Of a DNA stretch of 64,000 nt, positions 24,709 to 39,807 are shown piece by piece. Positions within the stretch are counted from its first letter, which is position 1. Every line of letters begins with the position of its first letter. The DNA comes from Glandiceps talaboti (Eukaryota > Hemichordata > Enteropneusta > Spengelidae). The notes beneath the pieces are model-generated. The model ran no database searches and had not been told where the DNA came from. It saw only the letters and a program-made list of their open reading frames with translations. Location: contig NC_135563.1 in assembly GCF_964340395.1 (NCBI RefSeq), forward strand, positions 12,765,651 through 12,829,650, in the 5' to 3' direction. The position numbers and the translations under genes are program-made.

Positions 24709-27700
24709 CCAGAGGCGAAATCTTTCAAACATTTACCTGTTTTAATGAAACACAAGGCCACGACAATATTTGAAAATATGTGCATAAACACCAGTAACTC
24801 TGCATGCTTTATAACTTGAGTGAGTTGATTAATTGTTACTTCAGCTGCAGTTTATTAGAACTACACACAAAACTGTTGTCTCTTGCAATCGCGTTCAGAC
24901 AATGTCTCTGAAAGAACGTGTACCATGTGGTAACTCCCATTGTTAAGGCAATGTTACAGTAAGCCCTTGTTAGTAACAGAAAATATTAATTGGATTTATT
25001 ATGTCAGGCACTGCGGTATTTGCATAACCATCGCTATAAAATAGCTCAAATAAAACAACATTCATGGTTTTGCTTAAAACCTGAAGGACTGTCTCCATGT
25101 CTTTCATCCACGAAATACAAATCACACAGTATCAGCGGTATTGGCTTAGAGTGTCCTACATACTTTTCGTTACAAAGTAGACTTTCAAGTAATGTCCCTG
25201 ATTACAGTACAATGTTGTGCGGCAAGTCATTCTTGTGTTCTGACGTAGTAACGAATTAAATTTCGAAACCCATCAGTTTCAATGGTATTCTTTGATGGAG
25301 TAATTCGTTAATGACGTCATGTATGGGTAATTAGGCGAAACCAAACCCAGATTATTGCAGTCTGACGTATGGAACGGTACACTGCAGTAGGAATAAGGTT
25401 TCATTTCGATTTAGTATCATCCGGAGGCTATTGAAATTTTGAAATTGGATTTTTCTAACTTTTTTGTCACATTTTTTGTCACAGTATTATGTGTATATGT
25501 GAAAATTCCTTCACCTGTTTTGCGATTTATTGATCATAATGTTAACTAAAGGTGTGGAGAATTCGTTAGAAAGTAACATTAAAATACAGCAGATTTCTAA
25601 ACTTCGTACACCTGGATTTCAATTACTTGTTTCTCAGTATGACTGATGCTGTTAATCAATATCTTTGCTATATCATTGATATATTAATCAATATTTACTC
25701 CAACCACTGTAGAATTCAAATAAATAATGGCAATAGATCAGTGCAATACCCACTTCTTAGTTACCATCGAATCCTCGCCACAATTATTTTCACTCTTGTA
25801 TTCACTAAAGTCTTATATCTCGGCCTTATGAAAAGTATTGTACGTATACTTCAAGAACGTACCATATGCAGGTACCATGCGTTGGTGTCATTATATGATT
25901 ACCTACAAAAGACTCCAGAAGAATTCAGATGATGCCTTATTACAACGATATAAGGAATCAAGCTGTGGAAAGGGAAAGTTGTCCATGCCTCCTGTTTTAC
26001 ATAACGGAAAGGTAATCTCTGTGACGTTAAAAGAGATTGATTCCGGCACTTAACCACAGATTCCACTATGACGTGACACTTTACTGAAGGAAGACTTTGA
26101 ACCCATGCTGGATGCATCCTGTGATGAAGATTAAACAAATTGGAGTTACGTATGCTTTATCAAATACAGTAATGAATGACGACTCTCGTTAGTCGTGGTG
26201 ACATTTGTCTATTTATGTGCAAATGAACCAAATTAAGAAGGATTTGTGTGGTAGACCAGATGAAATATACTGTACGTTAGATACCAAATGTCGAACTCTC
26301 ATCTGAAAGTTACGTTAATATACAATATTACTTTTATCCGTACAGCATTATATAAAACACAAATGTGTTATAACCCCATAAAATAGTAACAAATAGTCGC
26401 AAATTCTTGGTTTCTTGCCACTATGTTATGCAAATATAGACCCTGGCGGTAAAGGAAGACAAACTGCGTATGCATATCATGGCCAAAAAGTATGCATATA
26501 TATTACGATGTATACCTACAGATAGATGCACTTAGTTGAATTAAATTTGCTAGGAGTATAATTCATCTGAAGAGTATCCGATCGAGGGTATGATATGTAC
26601 GACTTTGCTTTAAATTAAATTATGTAATCGGTGAGAAAGGTTTATCAACTTCAAAGTAAACCATATGCAATACGTCACATTGTCATATTGCGCTTTCGGT
26701 TCATGAAGCTTTTATTTTTTTATCCGTTCGTGTGCTTACTGTAAATAATATGTTCATCATTATATTGGTTAAGTGTCACATACCACAAGGTATTACACGT
26801 CCGACAAGCAAATGCAATTTCTGTAAATGAAATCAAGACAAATATCCGATGCTGCTATTGTGATTCCGCGTATGGTGGCGCCGTCTTACAAGAAAAGGTT
26901 ATTATTGTTAATCGACTTGTCAATGTTAACAAGAAATAAGTAACGCTACAGCTGAAATGACCCATCTTTTTAAAAGTTAGTCTTGACTCACGCGTTCCTT
27001 TCCCGCCGACAAAGGGAATAAATAGGACAAATTTGGCGGCAAAATGTCATTTTACTTTGTGACTGCACTATTAATAGAACAGCAAATATGAGGAGAAAAT
27101 AAAATAAAATGAAACATGATCGCTGCATGTTTACATGAAAGTAGGGAATCGCCTGACGATCATGCTTAGATGCACAACAAAAGAGAACGGCAGTCAGTTT
27201 GCAAATAGCTATGCACACAAATCAAACTTTCAAAATTATCAGTATACACTCACTGAATTATGTATTACTAAGAATATGTATTCATTTTGAAATTTATAAT
27301 GGTATTTATATATTATATACTTAACCGGACAAATTTAGAAGGTCGGAAATCACAACTCACGATTTTGCGATCATCAGATGACGAAATAAGTTTATCAAGG
27401 TCTATGTGTTCACGCATGACGTTGGTTAATTCATTGCTAACAAGATGGCCACTAATCTACTTCTTATGTGTTTGGCGAGGCAGTATTTACAAAACCAACT
27501 CAGATCGTTTGTTGAGTAATTTGCGTTTATCATCAGCTTGAGTATACATAGTTTTTAAACACATATTTCTTCGTATTAGTATAATTATAAGCCGTTGCTT
27601 TAATAATGGTCCACTTAATGCTGTATGTTGATCCTTTCCTTTCAGACCCCAATTGTATTTAGTTCCATTAGAATTGATGCAGTACTTCACGATATCGTGT

Positions 27701-27764
27701 CCATAGATGGACAGGTAGACAAAGATACAGGCACAGACGCGGCCAAAGACACATAGACAGAGGC

Positions 27765-27784
27765 ATTACATTACATTACATTAA
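27765..27784. repeat. (ATTAC)n microsatellite
   Basis: Four pentanucleotide units following a purine-rich ACAGA stretch. Confidence 0.85.
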
Positions 27785-29363
27785 CTTACGGAAGGTAAAA
27801 GGAAAGCGATTGATTGAGTGGCAAACCAATGTACGCTTGATGGATAAGACATAAGGAGTTCATTTCATACTTATGCCACCTCAAGAAACTGTGTTCAAAC
27901 GATAGTAGCCTTTGCCTTCTCCAACACGACGTGACGCATTCATGCACTTTTATGTTCACAGGGCATCGATGAAGATTAAGATATTTTGTTCTGGGAAGGT
28001 TACATTTATCTCAAGGAAAAAAGCATCTGCCGTGAATGATTGGTGAATATGATTAAGGCTTACGACAGCCTAAATCCATTAATGATGCATTTGAGAAGAG
28101 ATTTGATAAATGGGAAATTTAATAAAGTCGTGCGCATACTATTCACAATCCAGACGACTTATACACCCACGCCGAAAGACTCTTCACGTCGGCTGCTTAT
28201 AAAAGTGAGAGGACACGTTGTAACCTCTGTTTAACTGAGACATTTTGTACAATCAATGCTGAAAAGAGTGTGTACTGAACAAAAAATATATAAATATATA
28301 ATGGCATGACTCAACAATTACAGTTTGTGAATGAAATTATCTTTTATATGTACTCGCATGAATTGGTCGATGTGGGCGACTTAAACTTGAAATTTGAAAG
28401 CAAAGATTACAACATCAGATAGTTGTATACAGAACTGTAAAATCCATTATCTAACTGGTACTTCGACGGACAAATCTAGTCATTTCCTGTTCATATTATT
28501 CCCAGTTAATAAAACTTTTTATGTAATGCCATGTTTATACCATGTTCTTACCATGACAATCAAATTTCGGCGACAAAAATCCAGGCCAGTGACAGTTTTG
28601 AGGTGTATCATCATGCTAGCATATCGTACATGACGTCCTGTGTATTAGACAATTTGATTAGTTGTATTGTTGATCTACAAGCGACTGAATTTAGCAATTC
28701 ATAAATAACGCATTTGAATGTAAATGAAACCACGGCCTCTTGACGTCTTGCAATCTTTTTTGGAAGGTGCCGTAAGAGAGGCTGTGGTTTACGACGACAG
28801 TAAAGAATAGGTGGATTGATTCATAAAGGCTTACAGAATGAATGATAACCCTACTCCAACTTAGAGCTTGTATACAAAAAACACTCATAAAGAGATTTAT
28901 TTTGAGTTTTGTCAACGATATCATGTAGGCGTCAGTATGCTTCTAACCGGTGGTAATGGTTTTGCAATAGTTCACACGCTGTCTTCCATTTACCTAATCC
29001 TTACTGTGAACATATAGTACACCCCATTGAGAGGTCTTTACTCTATTAGAGGGAAAACAGCCTTGACCTTTCTCTAAACAAGATTATCAAAGTAAGTAGG
29101 TGAATTTGAAATTGCATTTACATTTTATAGATTTCAATTGGCAATGTGATCCATTTAATATGGCCAGCCTAGTCTTTCGATCACAATTGCCTACATTTAC
29201 AGAGGGGTTATGATACAAGCTATAACATCGTAAAAATGACTCACACAAACAGTGAGAAACATACTCCGTTATCACAGCTTTGAAATTGAAAGTGTTTTTA
29301 CATGTATCCATAAAGACTATTAGGAAGTAATGAGGTGAGGCAATGGGCAAGGAAAATGAGTAA

Positions 29364-29467
<104 letters not shown>

Positions 29468-32400
29468 TGTGATTTCGTAAAGCTGATCGTTCCAAATATT
29501 TTTGTAGTTCCGGCAACTAGGAGGTACTATTGGTGAACAACGTGCCAAAAATTGATAAGTGATTATTCATGCGAGTCCTTGTTTAAGAAGTGTTTATCTC
29601 TGCGTGAACATGTATACTTTCCAGCAATTAAGCAAAACCAGGTACAACCTGAATGTTTGTCGTGGAGTTTTATACTCCTGTTGACTAAGGAGCAATCCAG
29701 TCTTCCTCGAGCTGTTCACATGTAGCTAAACATCAGTTGGTTCTGGAAAACATGCTTTGATGTAAACCAGCTAGTGCAAGTTTTAGTTTACGGCGCATGT
29801 GGATTACCAAAGTCATTATTAAAACTGGGGGTATAAGCTTGAAGTGTTGATTATTGCAAACTGGTAGCTATGATGTTTTTAAACTTCAAAAGCAGCTGTT
29901 ATTTAATCCTCTTGTCTACTGATACCTGAATAGTCAAAATGAGCAAAATATGCTAATAAGAAACAATACAGTGCAGTAACTGTCGGTATATTTTCACTCA
30001 AATGTAAACCAATACATGGCAAATCCCTGAGAAATCAATATTTTGAAAAAAGATATATACCACAGACAAAGACAAAACAGGACACCTGAAGCCTATAGAG
30101 TAGAAATAATAACCTTGTGCTACACACTTTTGTAAATGTGACTGAATTTAGCTTGTTAGTGATAGATCTTGTCCAAATCTAATCAGTTCTTAAGGTGACA
30201 GTACACAGATGTTTACTGAGTTTCGTTACAAACAGCCTAGTAGTTGTGGAGCTATCGTTTACACACGCACACACTCCCATAACCCACTACATTACCCCTC
30301 CTTGGGAGAGGTAATAATGCTTCTTGCATGATATACCTATGTGTTCTTTTCGATCCGATTTCATAAGAGTAATGGATTGAAAGACGGGTATAGTAAGCAG
30401 ACTTGTCGAATTAAATGAAAAAACACTGAATGGGGAGCAGACCCTGCACAACATGTAGTAACAATCAACTTCCGCGCCACATCTTTATGAAGCTGTTGAA
30501 TCCTTTCAACTCTTTCATACCAACTTGTCTTGGGTTATTCTGAAATTTTCTTATAGGTTAATGAATCAAAGTTGACTCTGCCCTGGACAATTTGACTATA
30601 CAACCACTTTCACAATTATCGCTGCGATGGTTATGTCATTGAAATATGTTATTTCAAGCATTAGTCACACGTAGACGTGTTTTGTCCGCCTGCCCATTTT
30701 GGCGTACACCTGAGAGTTATTGTTCATTTAGTAGTCCTCAAAAGATACATAGTTTGCTTGATGTTTATGTTAATTTAATTATACTTATAGCTCAGTACAC
30801 GTTGACGTATTTTGACATCTATCTCGAAGCTTTATTTATGGCATTATCTGATGGTCAACACACGTGTATCCTTTGACACAGTTTCATCTCAGAGAAAGAA
30901 ATGAATAATGAAGTTACGATGAGCAATACTATTGAACTGTAACCAATTTTAGTGTACTCCATGTAATATGTTACATGCAATTGTCATGAAGTCACCTAGA
31001 TATGAATACACATGTCACGCCTCAATAATTATGCACGAATGTAACTAAAGATCTCGGTACTTATTTAATGCCAGACTTCGTGATAACTGTTACAAATGTG
31101 TGTGTATTGGTTAATATTTCTTTACACATCACGAAAAATGTAAGTTCAAAAACCTCAAATATACACCATGAACTGCATTTTGAGAACTCACTTAAACGAA
31201 TCTTTTAAGATACCAGGAATGGATGCATTAAGGAGATGTCCCTTTTCTTTGTGTTTTCCACGCTCGATCGTGTTTTAAACAAAGAGTTTTACGCAATCAC
31301 ATTTCGTAGTGACGAGTAATGTAAGACAGCTGAATAAAATAACTTGCACACACTTCACAACAGGCGTGATATTTGTTTTCCATTGTATATTTTGTTACCG
31401 GCTTATTTATGCACTAGACATGTTGAATGTCAAAACTCTTTATCGTTATACAAAACCAGTGCCGATACTGAAAATGCAGAACCTTGTTTCAATTACGATA
31501 CTATGTTTCTATCCTTGGTAAAATAAATATGAGATATTGTACTCTTAGGTTATAGATCACTGAATAACAACTTACATGACTGGTGTACAGTTGTGGTGAT
31601 GATATTCTGCAGAATATAGAATTTACAATCCAAATTAGCTTTTTTTATCAAATGTATACATAAAAAAGAAAATGAAAAATATGCTTTGAGAAGAGCATGG
31701 AATGTTAGAGGTAAATATTCAATTACCTATTTTATACCAATTTGATAAAAATGGTAAATGAAAAAGATTATATCAAAAGAAAGGTAGCTCTTAAAGCCGT
31801 TGACTTTAAACTTAAGTTTTATATGTCATCAGCTGTGATCACCTCAAAGATAGATCAAATGTAAGGTCACATCAACGGCAGGGTGCGTCAATATTGTACA
31901 GTGTATCGTCAAGTTCATGGCTATATCGATGATATCTTTGACATTTTGATCTTAAAATCCATTAGCGATTTGACCCTTATCAATTCAAAGTAAAACATAT
32001 GGACAGTAAATCCATTTATGCGTTATGGAAACGGGAAGCACTGTAACATAAATACATTAACTGTATATCAAGTACTCTTCAGAAAGTAAACATTGAAATA
32101 TGTGTTAATATGTTATGTTTAAAACAATGTGACTGCGCATATGCGAGATTGCACTTGAAGTGGGAAGAATTGTAACTAGAAGTTTCATAAATTATGAAAA
32201 TTGAATGACATTGTGTGAAAATTGTGGTAATGTAACTTAAAACCTCGACAAATGTTAAGAGTGAAACATGATGCCGCGAAAGTAATATTTTGGTTCTAAA
32301 CTAGATAAAATCATTCCGTTCGAACCGTTTAGCCAACAAATCAGCTTAAAATGTAAACAAATTCCGCCTTAGTTAGTATGAATTAAAACACAAACTTTCA

Positions 32401-34241
32401 AAAACGAAGTGATTATAAGTTCATTTTAGTCAAAGATTATTAATCAGCTGAAATGAAGTAGGACCAAAAGCCAAAATGAGAAAAATGGTATTTCCTCTAA
32501 AATTCTGGTCCAAGCGTCAATAAACTGTCAGGGCGACGTTAACAGCAGGAAACTTCTAAGTAACTTTCATTTCGAATTTCACTATGATTTGAATCACATA
32601 TTTCTATTCGTTCGTTTTTTACATAGAAGTAGAGGGTTTCTGTCACAGTAATCAATTCTGCATGATTGTGTAGGTTTCCAGGGACAATGTTCCTAATGCT
32701 CTCCTTGACGTAATAATTTACTGTAAAAGAGATTGCAATTATGAGATCATAGATTCTGGTCACATGCACCTGGTAGCACCTGTGACCCCATTTACTCTCC
32801 TTTCACTGTAGAAAGTCAGCTTGGTATATGTTTTGCTAGGCTATAATGTAAGCCATTTTCAATATGTCTTTGATTTCTAGTTATGACTTAGTCTAATGTC
32901 TAACCTTGGTATTTATGTTATCATGTGCAATTCGTAGTGAATATAGAAAATACCGTGATCAAACGAATGAATCCCTGTAAGCATAAACGCTTTAACATCT
33001 GTAAAGACAGGAAGAAGTCGTGAGGGTATTGCAGTGAATTGTATTGTACTGTTTGTGCTGTGTGCACTATATTTCAATAGATCATTGATGTACAACTCAC
33101 TATGCGCCTAGCCGTGTAATTTTCCTCCTTCGGGAATGGGATGGAAAAAAAGAAGAGTTTTGTGATGTAAGTATTACTATCTGTAGTGCTTCAACACCCG
33201 TGACACAGAGTTCCCACTAACAAGATTTGCATACTTGAGTTATGAACAAACCACTTATGAATCGATTATGATTCTTTGTTACACTATATAAGAAGGCAGC
33301 TACCTTCATTTAATACATTTTACATATGGTTTTGACCCCAAATACATATATGTCACATTGGATTCTTAAATAGTACATGGCATTGTCACCTATGTACAAC
33401 AAAATATCCTTCCACATTATTTCAGTTTTAGTTAATGAGCTTACAATTATGTGCATCGTTTATTGTGAGATGACAACAGCGATCATATCTTTGGAGGTTA
33501 GTCAATAATTTTAAGGTGAAATCACATAAAATCAAATAATTGATTTCATTTTATCCGTCATGTAATTACCTTGGGCTGCATGGGGAAACTACTGGGACAT
33601 TTATTTCCTAGAAAGTGTAATAGTAATGAAAGCTTGATTCAGTTTCACTTATTGGCCACAGCTCCTAGCCTACAGTCACATAAACACTCTGAACGTACAT
33701 CATGTAAATGTATTAGATTTTTACATGTAGCTTCTTTCTTTACAACTGAAAAGCCATAAAAGCTGTTGTTTCCAGCTGGCTATTTGCGGTTCTTAAAATC
33801 TTAAAAGTTATGCTTTTTCATTCTAACGTTTAAGGAAAGCTTTGAGTGCACATACAAGGGTCTATTTTCCTCTCAGAATATCCATTTTCTCTCTGAACTT
33901 ATCGATTCGGTTTCCTTTGAGGTTTAACGTCTATATCCACATGTAACACTTCTGCCTGGATACATGCATGGTGTTATTATCAAGCTTGTGTCGGGGTTGA
34001 GACTTCCTCTGTGTAGAATAACGGCATTAGCGTTACAAAGCAATCCGCCGAGAATTGTTTCGAAACATGTCACTTACCAATACAGCATACACATTATACA
34101 AATTTGTTCATCAGATCATTTCATTGTACAGTAAGTTGCGTAATTCATACATATTGGTGGAATGAGGGAAATGGATTCGGCCATTACCCTTGGTGTGCGT
34201 GTATATGAAGATAGTGAGTCCTTGGTTTATATACATTATTC

Positions 34242-34243
<2 letters not shown>

Positions 34244-34276
<33 letters not shown>

Positions 34277-34300
34277 CCGTCCATCCGTCATCCATCCATC
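34244..34300. repeat. (CA)n followed by TCCG/TCCA units
   Basis: About 15 CA units, then TCCGTCCATCCG and related tetranucleotides. Confidence 0.9.
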
Positions 34301-35754
34301 TCAAGTTAAGCTTCTATACTTAGATAGGTTTATCATCATAAATCAATAGTATTGCTAATCCATACTAACTTGAAAAGTAACCCGGATATGAATACCATTA
34401 GAGATAAGCATGAATAAGAATTATTAATCAGTATGTCAATATGACAAAGCTGTCAAATAGTGTGTCATGCTGAATATGACATTTATGATACATATTAAAA
34501 TATATGACTATACAATAAATGATACCATACTCATTAATGCTATAGTTGAATGTTATATTGTTTTCCATCATTTGGTTGATTTGACGAAGAATATCACACC
34601 GTGTCAAATGAGTTAAAGAATAAAAACTTTATGAGTGGATTGTATTCATAGAGTCCATTTCTGTATGGAAACTTAACCATGAATCAGCTCCTGACGAGAT
34701 TGTTTGAACTTTCAAACAGTTCACAAATAAATTCAAACGGAAACATGATTTACTAAACGACTATATCTTTATTTGCCTTGGAAACATGTCCAACTGTCCA
34801 ACTGTCAGTTGCTAACACAATAACATGAAGATACTACAACCGAATTCCTTATGCATGGTAAGGAACATAGACCGGTTAGCAGTAGCACATGGTGATCACC
34901 ATTCTTTGTACGTATACCTGCTTACATCCTTTTCAGATATAAGCCTGACATGTTCACATTAACTGTTCTGAAAAATCCCTTGTGTATAAAATGTCGTACC
35001 AGATCATAAACTTAAATCAACTCAATGTATTCTACAATAGATATATACGATAATTCTGACGTCCACACCTTGTACCTGATTTGTAAAAGGAAGAAACGGT
35101 GTTACAGGTATGCATCAAACCGACTTGAAATCAATGTACCCTTGTCCCTGCTCAGTAGAAGGGTCAATGCAGGATATGACTGACTGTGACTTTGATAACC
35201 ATGAAGTGCTTACTCTAAGTATATCTCTAAGTATTTACTATGTAAAGAAACTAATTAGTGCTTTTTTTCTATTTTTAAGTAAGTAATATTGCAGATTTCA
35301 CCATAACTTACATTAAAAAACAGTGATAGTAAACTAACGTGTTATTAACTACCTCAAATCTGATTATTTTTTTCACACTTGTGGCTTCCAGCACTATGGG
35401 AGATTCAGTTGTATTGTATTTCGTGAGCTACGCTCAATTTAGGTGTCGTCACACGTACATGTTCTAATGATCGACAGAAAAGTGCAATTACTGTTGCAAA
35501 CCTTTCCACAGAATGGTTTCAGATTTCAAATCATTGTGCAGTGGCCGCATTGAAACCCTCCAATGACAGAACATAAGTTGAAATCCTACCCCGATGTAAT
35601 GGAACTGGCGTCTCAAGAAAACGTGTTTCAACAAAACTCAACATTTTCTTATAATACTTCCTTCTCATTTTAACAGGAACAAGATGTTAGTCGAATATAT
35701 AGACAAGTTGCACTATAATGTTTTCAGGTATGTTATATCATGATATCCTATTAA

Positions 35755-36037
35755 TGGCCAAGGATCAAAGGAGTATCTTCCAAGATAATTAATGCCTTTA
35801 GGCCTTCCTGTCAACAAAGTGTTTTTGATGACTTCTTCGGTATTCCATCAGGGTATTACTTGACCATTTCAAGACATGTTAGGTACAATAAAGACTCCTA
35901 TACTCCAAGATCCGACAATCTTGAAGAAGAAATATGGACGAGTTTGCGTCATACTTACCAGTAAATTAAAATCGGAGACAACCAACCTTGTCCTAAATCT
36001 TCGCAGAAAAAAGTGCATGTACACTGTTCATTGCTGA
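35755..36037 (+). pseudogene. Two abutting protein-like frames, possible decayed gene
   Basis: Inside the GPCR intron, plus strand. The first frame (35755-35964, 69 codons and TAA) is protein-like, with VFDDFFGIPSGYYLTISR and a charged NLEEEIW end. A second frame begins at 35963, one base out of register, and reads KLKSETTNLVLNLRRKKC to the TGA at 36035-36037. A single-base shift would join them. There is no ATG start and no recognised domain. Slightly higher G+C than the flanks is the only other support. Confidence 0.2.
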
Positions 36038-39000
36038 TATCGAGTGAATCACTGTACTTCTACGTTTGATGGAGGATCCTTGTGAAAACGATAAAAAGCG
36101 ACCTTGCAGAAGAATTAGAATATAAGGCCAATCCATTCATTGATCTGACGGAAATGTAAGTTTGAGGGTTAAAGGTTGTTCTCAGTTATTTTGTAAGATG
36201 TCAAGATTTTGCTGCCAAACACCAATATATCAGAGTGTTATTTATGTTATTTGATGACAATTTATTGCCTTAAGATCGTCTTGTAAGAAGAAAAAAATGA
36301 TGAGAGTATGACATCCGCGACCTATACCTAAATATAACATTAGACTTGCTCAAGGCCCTGGGCTTGTTCACGTTTTATTTGAACATTCTTTTTAAAAACA
36401 AGTATGTTCTTTTGTGTAAAATAGTGACCTGAGAGAGTGATTACGAACAGTTGGGTGAACAATGATTATTATATATCATGTTGAAGGTTATGGGACTAAA
36501 CAAAAATTTCGCAAGGGACTGGTTCCAGTGGGGCTGTAATACTATTAGCTTGCCTGGTTACACATGGGTCTTTCCTTTGCGCTAGTACTGCAGAGCAATC
36601 GAATGCAGTGATCTAAACTTGACCTCTTCACAAGAAAGGAAAACATGATACTAAGGAAAACATACATTATCAAACAAAAAAGTACATATTTATATAATCC
36701 ATCGCGCGTCAGTGCCATATACAATCGGTGAACATATAGTTCAAATAGTTGTGGGGATTCAGCCAACAGACTGTCCACCTGAGCTCTGACTATTTCCAGT
36801 TTTCATTTAGAACAAAATAAATCCGATTTCATACATTTCCATTATCACTTGGGAAAGTATTAACAATATTGAGATTTTAGTTTTCTTTTCGTCACTACAC
36901 ATCAAAAGCTAACCTTAATGATTAATATTGTAACCAGAAACTAATCAAAAGTACACTAAATACACGCCAAAATGCACAATGGTAGCCCATACCCATAGAT
37001 GTGCATGGTACAGATGGAAAATAAATAGCACGGTTCTATAATGTCCTATGACAGTGTATTACGTGTATGCCTGCTTAATAGTATACCTGTATATAGTATA
37101 CCTGCTTGAACTTGTTGTTAATGCCTTACTGATAATTTTGTAGAAAACAAAATATCGATGATAAAAAGCGTACAATGATTAAAAGTACATCGCCGGTTTT
37201 TAAAGTTAGAAGTGCAAAGAGATAGTATGATTAGGGAATGAAGTGTTAAGCTAAATGTTGAGAATTCAAAAGAGTTATTTAAAAATGGTGAACTAATGCA
37301 AGCAACATACATTCACATATGTGGCAATTCCATTCAAAGCAAATGATGTTCTTCTCTGGATAGCTTGAACAAGTAGTTATTATAACATTATTCTGCGAAA
37401 CCGTATTAATTGGTCAGGTAACACTATGACAAACATTATCCGTTAAAAATGATGTTCTTGAATGTTTAAAAATGTTTAATATCACCACAGCTAACTAAAT
37501 CCCTCATACTGAGCTGAACCCGATGTCTCGAGAGACAATTCCAACTAACTGTATTATCGTGTTGTCTCGCATTATGTAATGCTTTTAACGAGAGGTGTTA
37601 CGATGTCAAAGAAGCCCAACTCGTTTATCTATCTTGTGATCCTGCTGAACATTCCATCTTTCCTCGTTGAACTTGATTGGTTTACCGCAAATACTTTCAT
37701 GGCTTCAAATGTACGATACGAATCAGACACTTGAGGAACACCTATTTCAAACTCGAAGTAAGAGTTGCAAGAAGAGGCTGCTATATGGGGTTATAGACCC
37801 TCTTAACATCTCTTAAAAGTGCCTCTTTAAGGATCTGCGTTAGATAGCAAAATTAATGGCTCCTTCTGTGCTGCTGACATGCAACTTACGAATTGAAAGC
37901 ATAAACATAGTTCAAGGATATCACACACATAAACGCACACACAAACATAGTGCGGTTTTTTATTATTTCTGATTCTGTTCCGTCCATGCATATTACACAT
38001 TCTTTTCAACATAGTTCACTGGCAGCATATAACATAGGCTTTATCGTTGGGTATAATACTCCAACACCATTATCTACTTATTGCTTCCGAGGTATATAGC
38101 ATAAGGGCATAAACTGAAAAAAATATAGGTGTTCTTAAAGCACCAATGCTTTCCCAGAAGTATAGGTGTCACTTTATTACAGCACACTACCCTACACGTT
38201 TGTACGTTTTTATTCTTATCAACCTTTGCATCTATATACTGTTGCCTAAAGTGTGTTATTTTGTGTGTGTTTTGATATTTTAATAGCCTTGAAGTGTGAT
38301 CCCACATTATTATATACTATTAATTTTTTCTTTAAATATAAATGTTACTGAAACACCTTTTTTTTTAAATTCAGGAATGTATTAGAGATTTCAGTAAGTT
38401 AGTATATCTGTATTGCAGACACAACTATGCATTTGTACACAAGTATTACATTTTTAAGGACATTTCCAAAGGGATTTGACAGGGCGCCGTTGATGTGACT
38501 TGTCCCTGAGCTACATGTATCGTTCGCCCAAAAGCCATGATTGTGATGGTTATCACAGTCATGTTAATACGTCATCGACTCATTGTGTGCTAATGTGGAC
38601 ACCTCTAAATTGTAACTTATGAAGGTAGTGATGTTTAGCAAAAGGTTTCCTTTGACACCTAGACATTTATCCGATTTCTGATGCCTCTATTTATAGATGC
38701 AACTGTTCGCAGGAGACTGAAAATTAAAATGTTTTGTATCGATAAAATAGTAAGTTTTAATAACGCCACGATATTGTAATGGTTGGTTCATATGGTCATG
38801 ACCAGACAGAACTACACTTGTGGTGATATTACCTTATCAATTTGTAAAACGACAGAATAAGAACATACTTGGAAAATATAGAGTTTCGAACGATTCTGTG
38901 AAGTAAGTCTGGGAATATGCCGCAAAGTTAACGTTCACAAGATTAAGGTAATGCGCCGAATATTGTGAAGCTGCATTGAAAGATATACCTATGTAACAGT

Positions 39001-39740
39001 ATGCATGCATTTGGATATTTGACCCTTTCAAATAACAATGAAAAGAAATATCAATCAAAGACTCTGCAGGAGTAGTATTTGCAATTTGATGATATGTTGG
39101 CGCCTTGGGTTTTAAGTAGATGGATGCTCAGCGTGAATAAAAGTTGAAAATGAAAGATTTTGTTCGAATTTATGTCACAATTGCGTTTCCTATTTCAACT
39201 TCCTTTGTAAGAATCATTTCACTTCTGAATTACAACAAAACATCGTGATCGCATTGTATATGCTGAAACTCCAGAACCTGAAACAGTTAGAATCAATAGA
39301 GTGACGTTTTACACGTATCTGTTATTACTTACATGAATGCTACATCTGTGGCCACAGTAATGTCAATACATTGTCAACGGTATTATCCATTAGTAGAGTT
39401 TTAGTAAAATATCAAGATAACACACATAAAGCTCATACCTTAAAGGTTTACAAAAAAAGAAATAAATGAATCGTAGTAACACCTTGCGAACCCGATTAGT
39501 TACAGCCACCGGAAACTACACGAATCGGCTCCATCCGTGCGTGTGCAGTAATCTGTTATGTTTCTTTCAGTTGTTGTATCTAGATCTGCAATGATTTCGA
39601 TTTATACTTGCCACGATGTGACATGAAAAGAAAACTGTTTTATGTCTGAATTTTTGTTATATCATTGCAAGACACACGCTTGAAGGAAAATAAAGTAATA
39701 TTAAAATGTTATAATGCTATTATTATGTACTACCTGTTCG

Positions 39741-39807
39741 CATACATACATACATACATACATACATACATACATACATACATACATACATACATACATA
39801 CATACAT
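39741..39807. repeat. (CATA)n microsatellite
   Basis: About 16 perfect CATA units. Confidence 0.97.
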
